Assembly: GCA_009838465.1 (NCBI GenBank)
Contig: VXRN01000045.1
Location: 31,988-95,987 of the forward strand
From: Dehalococcoidia bacterium
GTDB lineage: Bacteria; Chloroflexota; Dehalococcoidia; Lucifugimonadales; UBA1123
Direction: 5' to 3'
Length of the DNA stretch: 64,000 bases
Part shown: in pieces, positions 59,391 through 64,000 of the stretch
Layout of the letters: every line of letters begins with the position of its first letter
Position numbering within the stretch: the first letter of the stretch is position 1
Made by a program: the position numbers and the translations under genes
Notes under the pieces: model-generated
Seen by the model: the letters and a program-made list of their open reading frames with translations, nothing else
Told to the model about the DNA's origin: nothing
The model's database searches: none

Positions 59391-60831
59391 CAGCGCACAT
59401 GCCGCCCCGCACGCGGGCGCTCATCACGTAGATCCCCGCGTGGCGGTCCCGCCGACGTCGCCGGAGGAGACGACCAACTTCCTGATAGGGAAGCACCTAA
59501 AGGTGGGCGACAACTTCTGGCGGGCTGCTGCTGCTTTCGGCGTTCTCACGATACTCGGCCTGATCGGTTTCGTGATGAAGCTGGTTGGCGGAGTCGGGGA
59601 CACGGTCATCTGGGGATACTACGCGGCGATGTTCAGTTTCATCATTACGACCGCTTCGGCGGCGCCGATGGTGGCAATTGCGCCCCGCATGGCGAACGCG
59701 CACTGGCGCAGGCCGATATCGAGGGCAGCGGAGCTTTGGAGCGTGGTCGGGTTGCTGAGCCTGTTGTGGTTCATCCCGCTGCTGTGGGTTTTGCCGCCGC
59801 TGAGCGATGGACGGCGGTCGCTGTGGTTCTTCGACATGTTGAAAATGCCGTCGTACTCGCCTCATATATGGGCGTCGGCGGCGATACTCGGATTGGTAGT
59901 AACCGGACTCGCGCTGGTGTGGATGTCGAGTTTGCCGGACTTCGCTTCTCTGGCGAAGCGCGCGCCCGCAGGATCGCGGCACCAGCGATGGGCGGCGTGG
60001 ATGGCTCGGGGCTGGGTCGGCACCTCTAAGCAGTGGTTCATGCTCAAGCACCGGATGGGAATACTGGGCGCGTTGTATTTTATGATGCTCATATTCGTCC
60101 ACTTCCTGATCAGCGTGGACTTTCTTATGACACTTATACCCGGCTGGATAGACGCGCTCTATCCGGTCACTCACGCGGCGAACGCTCTACAGGCGGCGGC
60201 GGCCACTATGGTGCTGACGGCCTGGGTCCTGAGAAAGTTCGGCGGATATGAGGACTATATCGGACTAGACCAGATATGGGGCATCGGGAAATTGATGTTT
60301 GCGCTGTCTCTGCTGTGGTTCTGGTTCTGGTTCTCGAGTTTCAACGTATATTGGTACGGCAGGAAGCCGAATGAGTTGGCGGTGCTGGAACTGCTGATTC
60401 ACGGGCCTTATATATGGGTGTTCTTCGCGGTGTTCATGCTGAATTTCGTAATACCGCTGTGGACGCTGGTGTGGAATCCAGTGCGGCACAGCCTCTGGGG
60501 GCCGCCCATCATCGCAGTATCAGTTCTGGTGGGAACATTCCTGGACAGGATAAGGCTATTCGTCGCGGCGTACTCAGTGGAGGGGATCGGAAATCCGAGC
60601 TATGACAAGCGCGAGATGGAGCCGGGCCACGTGCCGAGTACGATAATGCCTGAGATATGGGACGTGTTCATAATGCTGGGCGCGGTGGGCGCTATAATCC
60701 TGGTGTATATGCTTGCGGCGAGGCTGTTCCCGATAGTGAATTTCTGGGAGCAGCGGGAGTTGCAGCTTTATGACCAGGGTCATGTGCAGAACCATCGCGG
60801 TCATGTGCGGGTGATGGGGAAGTCAGAATAA
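59383..60831 (+). CDS. NrfD/PsrC-like membrane subunit of alternative complex III (ActF-like)
   Basis: 482 residues with about ten hydrophobic segments. The first helix follows a 60-residue N-terminal tail rich in His/Ala/Pro (AHAAPHAGAHH). NrfD-family features: AAMFSFIITTASAAPMVAIAP and a central MMLIFVHFLISVDFLMTLIP. Two NrfD-like subunits are present in the complex, ActC and ActF. This one lacks the WPNxRSPxVWD motif seen in the second (61108-62481), so I take it as the ActF-like partner; the assignment could be reversed. Translation is coupled to actB2. Confidence 0.8.
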   Translation: MASSAHAAPHAGAHHVDPRVAVPPTSPEETTNFLIGKHLKVGDNFWRAAAAFGVLTILGLIGFVMKLVGGVGDTVIWGYYAAMFSFIITTASAAPMVAIAPRMANAHWRRPISRAAELWSVVGLLSLLWFIPLLWVLPPLSDGRRSLWFFDMLKMPSYSPHIWASAAILGLVVTGLALVWMSSLPDFASLAKRAPAGSRHQRWAAWMARGWVGTSKQWFMLKHRMGILGALYFMMLIFVHFLISVDFLMTLIPGWIDALYPVTHAANALQAAAATMVLTAWVLRKFGGYEDYIGLDQIWGIGKLMFALSLLWFWFWFSSFNVYWYGRKPNELAVLELLIHGPYIWVFFAVFMLNFVIPLWTLVWNPVRHSLWGPPIIAVSVLVGTFLDRIRLFVAAYSVEGIGNPSYDKREMEPGHVPSTIMPEIWDVFIMLGAVGAIILVYMLAARLFPIVNFWEQRELQLYDQGHVQNHRGHVRVMGKSE

Positions 60832-60898
60832 CAATTGGCAATTTTCAATTTGGAATTATCAATTAGGGAATGACGGTGGGGTATGTAGAGCTTATGGT

Positions 60899-60939
60899 TC
60901 ACCCTCACCCTAGCCCTCTCCCTCAGGGAGAGGGGATTG
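60899..60939. repeat. C-rich hairpin repeat
   Basis: TCACCCTCACCCTAGC then CCCTCTCCC/GGGAGAGGG with a 2-3-base loop. Confidence 0.65.
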
Positions 60940-60959
60940 ATTTGAATGGATTGCCGAGT

Positions 60960-60988
60960 GGATTCCCGCCTTCGCGGGAATGACGGTG
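60960..60988. repeat. dRS3-like hairpin repeat
   Basis: GGATTCCCGCC and GCGGGAATGACGG around TTC form a perfect stem. Confidence 0.6.
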
Positions 60989-61030
60989 GAGTAAGTAGGC
61001 GAGAATTGCAGTAGAGTGGGCGTAGGTTTT

Positions 61031-61072
61031 TCACCCTCACCCTAGCCCTCTCCCATCGAGGGAGAGGGGATT
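61031..61072. repeat. C-rich hairpin repeat
   Basis: TCACCCTCACCCTAGC then CCCTCTCCC / GGGAGAGGG around ATCGA, about 35 bases before the next start codon; it could occlude or protect that region of the mRNA. Confidence 0.65.
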
Positions 61073-61107
61073 GATTCGAAGAGAGTTAGCGGCCTGAGAA
61101 AGGCGAT

Positions 61108-62481
61108 ATGTTAGAACACGTACAGCTAGATCAGAAGACTATCAACAGGGATCTGTTGGACGGGGTGCTTGGGACGCCGAGGTGGTGGCTGCCGACGGTG
61201 ATATTCCTGACTATCATAGTGGCCACGGGGCTGGGCGCGTTCGGGTATATGATGAACAAGGGCCTGGGAGTGACTGGTCTGAACAGGCCGGCGCTGTGGG
61301 GTTTCTTCCTGGTCAACTTCGTGTTCTGGATCGGCATCAGCCACGCGGGGATTATGATCTCGGCGATTCTGCGGCTTACGCAGGCGGAGTGGCGGCGTCC
61401 GGTGACGCGCGCCGCCGAGGTGATGACGGTGTTCTCGCTGATGGCCGCTCTGCACACGCCGCTGTTCCACGTGGGCAGGCCATGGCGCGATTTCTGGGTG
61501 TTCCCGTATGACTTCGCTCGCGGGGTCTGGCCGAATGTGCGCTCGCCGTTCGTTTGGGACCCGAGCGCGGTAATGACTTATCTTATTGGAAGCTCTTTGT
61601 TCGTGTTCATCGCGCTGATACCGGACCTGGCGGTCATACGGGACAGGGCGCAGAAAGTATGGGTGAAGCGAATATACGCGGGGTTGTGCCTGGGATGGCG
61701 CGGGACTCCGAGACAGTGGAAGTTGCAGGCGGTGGCGGGCATATTGCTGTCGGCGCTGGTGCTTCCGGTGTTCGTGTCGGTGCACTCGATAGTGTCCTGG
61801 GACTTCGCGGTGCTGATAGGCGTGGAGGGATGGCACTCGACCATCTTCGCGCCGTACTTCATCATCGGGGCGATCCACTCGGGTGTGTCGGCGGTTGCCA
61901 TGCTGATGGCGCTGGGCGTGTGGATGTGGAAGCTGGACAAGTACATTCGCCCGGACCATTTCGACGCTATCGCGCGACTGCTTATCGTGGTGGCGACGAC
62001 GTGGTTCTTCTTCTTCTTCCTGGAGTGGGTGTTCGCGCTGTACACGCTTGACACGCCGGATATAGTGCTTCGGGAGCTCCAGGTGTTCAACTGGCCGTAT
62101 TCGGCGCTGTTCATGGTGTTCCTGATTACAGCGTTCTTCATACCGGTGCCTATGTGGCTGTTCAAGAGCGTGAGGCGTTCGGCGTTCTGGATGCTGATAA
62201 CGACAATCCTGGTGAATATCGGGATGTGGCTTGAGCGGTTCCTCATCATCATACCGAGCCTGGTGCGGCGTCAGCATTTCACATTCGACTGGGGCACGTA
62301 TCATCCGAGCCTGGTTGAGATATTGATCGTGGCGGAGACGTTCGCGTTCGTGGCGCTGGGTATGCTTTTGTTCAGCAAGTTCTTCCCGCTGATACCGCTT
62401 TTCGACATCAAGGAAGGCATGACAAACAGACGTGAGTTCAAGATCGGGCGTCGCACGATACCGGCGACGGTCCGGGAGTGA
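61108..62481 (+). CDS. actC: NrfD/PsrC-like quinol-site subunit of alternative complex III
   Basis: 457 residues, about ten membrane helices. Motifs characteristic of ActC are seen: NFVFWIGISHAGIMISAILR, HVGRPWRDFWVFPYDFARG and WPNVRSPFVWDPSAVMTYL. The ActC helices carry the menaquinol site on the periplasmic side. With ActB2 and ActF-like subunits it forms the membrane core that oxidises menaquinol. actD follows 12 bases later. Confidence 0.88.
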   Translation: MLEHVQLDQKTINRDLLDGVLGTPRWWLPTVIFLTIIVATGLGAFGYMMNKGLGVTGLNRPALWGFFLVNFVFWIGISHAGIMISAILRLTQAEWRRPVTRAAEVMTVFSLMAALHTPLFHVGRPWRDFWVFPYDFARGVWPNVRSPFVWDPSAVMTYLIGSSLFVFIALIPDLAVIRDRAQKVWVKRIYAGLCLGWRGTPRQWKLQAVAGILLSALVLPVFVSVHSIVSWDFAVLIGVEGWHSTIFAPYFIIGAIHSGVSAVAMLMALGVWMWKLDKYIRPDHFDAIARLLIVVATTWFFFFFLEWVFALYTLDTPDIVLRELQVFNWPYSALFMVFLITAFFIPVPMWLFKSVRRSAFWMLITTILVNIGMWLERFLIIIPSLVRRQHFTFDWGTYHPSLVEILIVAETFAFVALGMLLFSKFFPLIPLFDIKEGMTNRREFKIGRRTIPATVRE

Positions 62482-62493
62482 GGTTGATCCAAG

Positions 62494-63033
62494 ATGCAGA
62501 TGACGCAGATGCTTGGGAAGAAGAGCGTCCTGGGCCTGTTCGCCGAGGGCGAAGAGGACAAGGCGGCGGACGCGCTGGACGCGCTCCGGGAAGCGGGGTA
62601 CGACCACACGGAGTATGAGGTCATTACCGGCACGCCTTACCCGGAAGGTACTTTCGGGGAGGAGGAGCCGAAGCACACGCTGTTCCGGTGGCCTCTGATG
62701 GGCGCGGCGTGCGGATTCATCGTGGGCCTGGTGCTGACGAGCGGCACGCAGCTCGCCTACCCGCTGGTTACTGGCGGAAAGCCGGTGCTGTCCATTCCGC
62801 CGATGTCTATCATCATGTATGAAGGCACGATGCTTGGCGCTATCATCTTCACGGTGATAGGGATCGTCATCGAGTCGCGGCTGCCGAGGCTGTTCATGGG
62901 CGCTTATGACGAGCGGATCACGGAGGGCTATATCGGGGTTACGGTTACGACGGATGAGGAAAGGATTGGACGGGCGGAAGAGGTGCTGAATGAGGTCGGA
63001 GCCGAGGAAGTCAAGCGCGGCTGGGAGTCTTAG
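62494..63033 (+). CDS. actD: Alternative complex III subunit ActD (DUF3341)
   Basis: 179 residues matching DUF3341: VLGLFAEGEEDKAADALDAL, YEVITGTPYPEG, then two membrane helices (FRWPLMGAACGFIVGLVLTS; MLGAIIFTVIGIVIES) and a C-terminal soluble tail (AEEVLNEVGAEEVKRGW). ActD is a structural membrane subunit without cofactors. It lies between actC and actE as in other operons. Confidence 0.9.
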   Translation: MQMTQMLGKKSVLGLFAEGEEDKAADALDALREAGYDHTEYEVITGTPYPEGTFGEEEPKHTLFRWPLMGAACGFIVGLVLTSGTQLAYPLVTGGKPVLSIPPMSIIMYEGTMLGAIIFTVIGIVIESRLPRLFMGAYDERITEGYIGVTVTTDEERIGRAEEVLNEVGAEEVKRGWES

Positions 63034-63073
63034 GGCGTTGCATCTTCTGATTGACAAGATACGAACGAGGCGC

Positions 63074-63724
63074 ATGACCGGGGCCGCGAGGGTGGCTTTG
63101 GTCTCGCTGGGACTGTTCGCGCTGTTGGCGGCCATGGGCTGTTACAACAACAATACGGGCGAAACGGTCATTACCCAGGACATCCACTTCACGCTGCCGG
63201 CGTTCCCGGAGACGGGGTCGAACAAGGTGCAGGTGTTCACGGAGATGCACTACCAGCCTTCGTTCCGCTCGCAGGAGGGGCCGCGATTGGACCCGCCGGA
63301 GTCGGCTGTGCCGATCACGGGCAAGGAGTATCTGCTGAGGTCGGTTGAGGAGTACCAGGCGCTGGAGAGTCCGGGAGGGGATGCGAAGAATGGAGCGGCG
63401 CTGTTCGCTGTGAATTGCGTGGTGTGCCATGGGGATGATATGGGCGGCCAGGGTACGGTTATGGCGTATGGGCCGAATATGGCTCCGGCAGACCTGAAGG
63501 GTGAGATTACGGCGGCGCGGTCGGACGGGGAGATTTACGGGATCATCAGCTTCGGAGGCAATACGGGCTTCACGGTGCGGGTGCCTAAGCTGGATGATCC
63601 GACATATGACAATGACCGGTGCGTGGGCCAGGCGGCCTGCCCGATGCCGGAGTTCCGAATGCTGCTCACGGAGCAGGAGCGGTGGGACGTTGTGGCGTAC
63701 CTGAGGCAGCAGCAGAGTCGGTAG
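63074..63724 (+). CDS. actE: Alternative complex III monohaem cytochrome c subunit
   Basis: 216 residues from the ATG at 63074, which gives a clean signal peptide ending in lipobox AAMGC (Cys23). A TTG at 63038 is an alternative start, nearly abutting actD. Haem motif CVVCH with FAVNCVVCHGDDMGG; the C-terminal PMPEFRMLLTEQERWDVVAY carries Met residues for the sixth haem ligand and the closing helix. ActE is an outer-face lipoprotein passing electrons to an acceptor cytochrome or oxidase. No oxidase gene lies in the window. Confidence 0.9.
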   Translation: MTGAARVALVSLGLFALLAAMGCYNNNTGETVITQDIHFTLPAFPETGSNKVQVFTEMHYQPSFRSQEGPRLDPPESAVPITGKEYLLRSVEEYQALESPGGDAKNGAALFAVNCVVCHGDDMGGQGTVMAYGPNMAPADLKGEITAARSDGEIYGIISFGGNTGFTVRVPKLDDPTYDNDRCVGQAACPMPEFRMLLTEQERWDVVAYLRQQQSR

Positions 63725-63755
63725 CCGGCGGATCTCACATAGAAACGAATTACGA

Positions 63756-63782
63756 GGGCGCGTCTTGGGACGCGCTCTTTTT
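63756..63782 (+). terminator. Intrinsic terminator of the complex III operon
   Basis: GGGCGCGTC (63756-63764), loop TTGG, GACGCGCTC (63769-63777), then five T residues. Nine-base stem with one G-T pair. It closes the respiratory operon 30 bases after the actE stop. Confidence 0.85.
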
Positions 63783-63815
63783 GTTAGGGTCTATAATGGT
63801 GGGTTTATAATTGGG

Positions 63816-63905
63816 CTGGAAAGTGCTGGGAGGTTAACAGGGAGGGCACAGGGTTGGGCTGGGACGGTTTTCTACCAGAGTTGCCCAGAGTTTTCCCAGC
63901 GTTAG
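63816..63905 (+). repeat. Helically phased CWGGG array, copy 2
   Basis: CTGGA/CTGGG/CAGGG units begin at 63816, 63826, 63838, 63849 and 63859, with inverted ACCAG, CCCAG and CCCAG at about 63874, 63884 and 63895. The block aligns with 31359-31441, sharing CACAGGGTTGGGCTGGGA and TTGCCCAGAGTTTTCCCAG. A TATAAT-like and TTTATAA-rich flank precedes it, as at 31.3 kb. Confidence 0.65.
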
Positions 63906-64000
63906 CTTTGGGGCCGGGGGAATGGGCTTCGGTTTTTCCGGCTGTATAATCTGGGCTTTATGTATGTGATGTTAGATAGGTTGTTCTGGATGGGGAGAAT
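63906..64000. other. Right edge; possible start of a further plus-strand gene
   Basis: TATAAT at 63945-63950 and an ATG at 63960 open a frame to the window end (MYVMLDRLFWMGR). There is no good ribosome site and too little sequence to judge. The array just upstream is the main feature of this edge. Confidence 0.2.

Larger units (their letters stand above)
60832..61107. other. Repeat-filled gap within the complex III operon
   Basis: 276 bases between the two NrfD-like genes contain two C-rich hairpin repeats and a dRS3-like hairpin, plus a partial GGGAATGACGG at about 60866. There is no gene and no clear promoter or T-tract terminator. Confidence 0.6.

Noticed and set aside
1..64000. tRNA or rRNA genes
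   Set aside because: No cloverleaf with GGTTCRANYCC-type T-arm or rRNA signature was noticed in any intergenic region, though a by-eye scan could miss one.

Overview
The window is bacterial chromosome, roughly 60% G+C by eye, densely coded with short gaps. I read it as a Chloroflexota genome close to the Dehalococcoidia/SAR202 lineage. This is inferred from four things: lipoprotein solute-binding proteins with Val/Glu/Lys stalks, many catabolic genes of the flavin-monooxygenase, enolase, type III CoA-transferase and sulfatase families, a complete alternative complex III cluster, and a HadAB-like dehydratase pair beside FabL-type enoyl reductase. There is no rRNA, tRNA, CRISPR array, phage or transposase gene that I can see.

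Layout. 0.1-6.3 kb: an orphan peptide-type binding lipoprotein, a flavin reductase/luciferase-like monooxygenase pair, a PncC-type CinA, and an IscA/ErpA-YgfZ Fe-S pair. 6.3-10.4 kb (minus strand): a fatty-acid/phospholipid block (HadA-like, HadB-like, PlsX, FabG, FabL) interrupted by a small inverted-repeat element, plus an unknown gene. 10.5-18.7 kb: SelA-fold PLP enzyme, SerS, aspartic protease, acyl-CoA synthetase, ferredoxin, aconitase, cupin, VOC protein. 18.8-24.9 kb: RecG, AlaS, RuvX. 24.9-27.1 kb: an A+T-richer two-gene insert (DUF4926 and a DUF262/HNH GmrSD-type nuclease). 27.1-34.7 kb: enolase-superfamily dehydratase, NudC, epoxide hydrolase, Cas4-like nuclease, PyrF, DUF951, RsmI and a PPOX flavoprotein. 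34.8-44.8 kb: double-domain CoA-transferase, BI-1 membrane protein, HEXXH lipoprotein, Ffh, HrcA, metallo-beta-lactamase-fold protein, Rho. 45.5-54.5 kb: binding protein plus two permeases of a peptide-type importer, two tandem cytoplasmic sulfatases, formamidase-like and HpcH/HpaI proteins. 55.0-63.8 kb: a tandem promoter/operator region and the alternative complex III operon (ActA, ActB1, ActB2, two NrfD-like subunits, ActD, ActE), closed by a good intrinsic terminator.

How the parts fit. Alternative complex III oxidises menaquinol and passes electrons on through c-type cytochromes. The flavin enzymes, aconitase, enolase-family enzyme, sulfatases and CoA-transferase fit an aerobic heterotroph living on recalcitrant organic matter. 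Housekeeping genes (serS, alaS, recG, ruvX, ffh, hrcA, rho, rsmI, pyrF) are scattered between the catabolic ones.

The most unusual material is intergenic: (1) two copies of a 136-151 bp inverted-repeat element whose CTAG target supplies the TAG stop codon of the neighbouring gene; (2) a second element family, with one copy inserted in another and a 6-bp duplication; (3) arrays of CWGGG pentamers spaced 10-12 bp, i.e. on one face of the helix, followed by inverted copies; (4) a large family of C-rich hairpins in the gaps; (5) repeated TGACA...GTGATAAT promoters overlapping CRP/FNR-like palindromes ahead of the respiratory operon. All similarities were judged by eye, without database searches.
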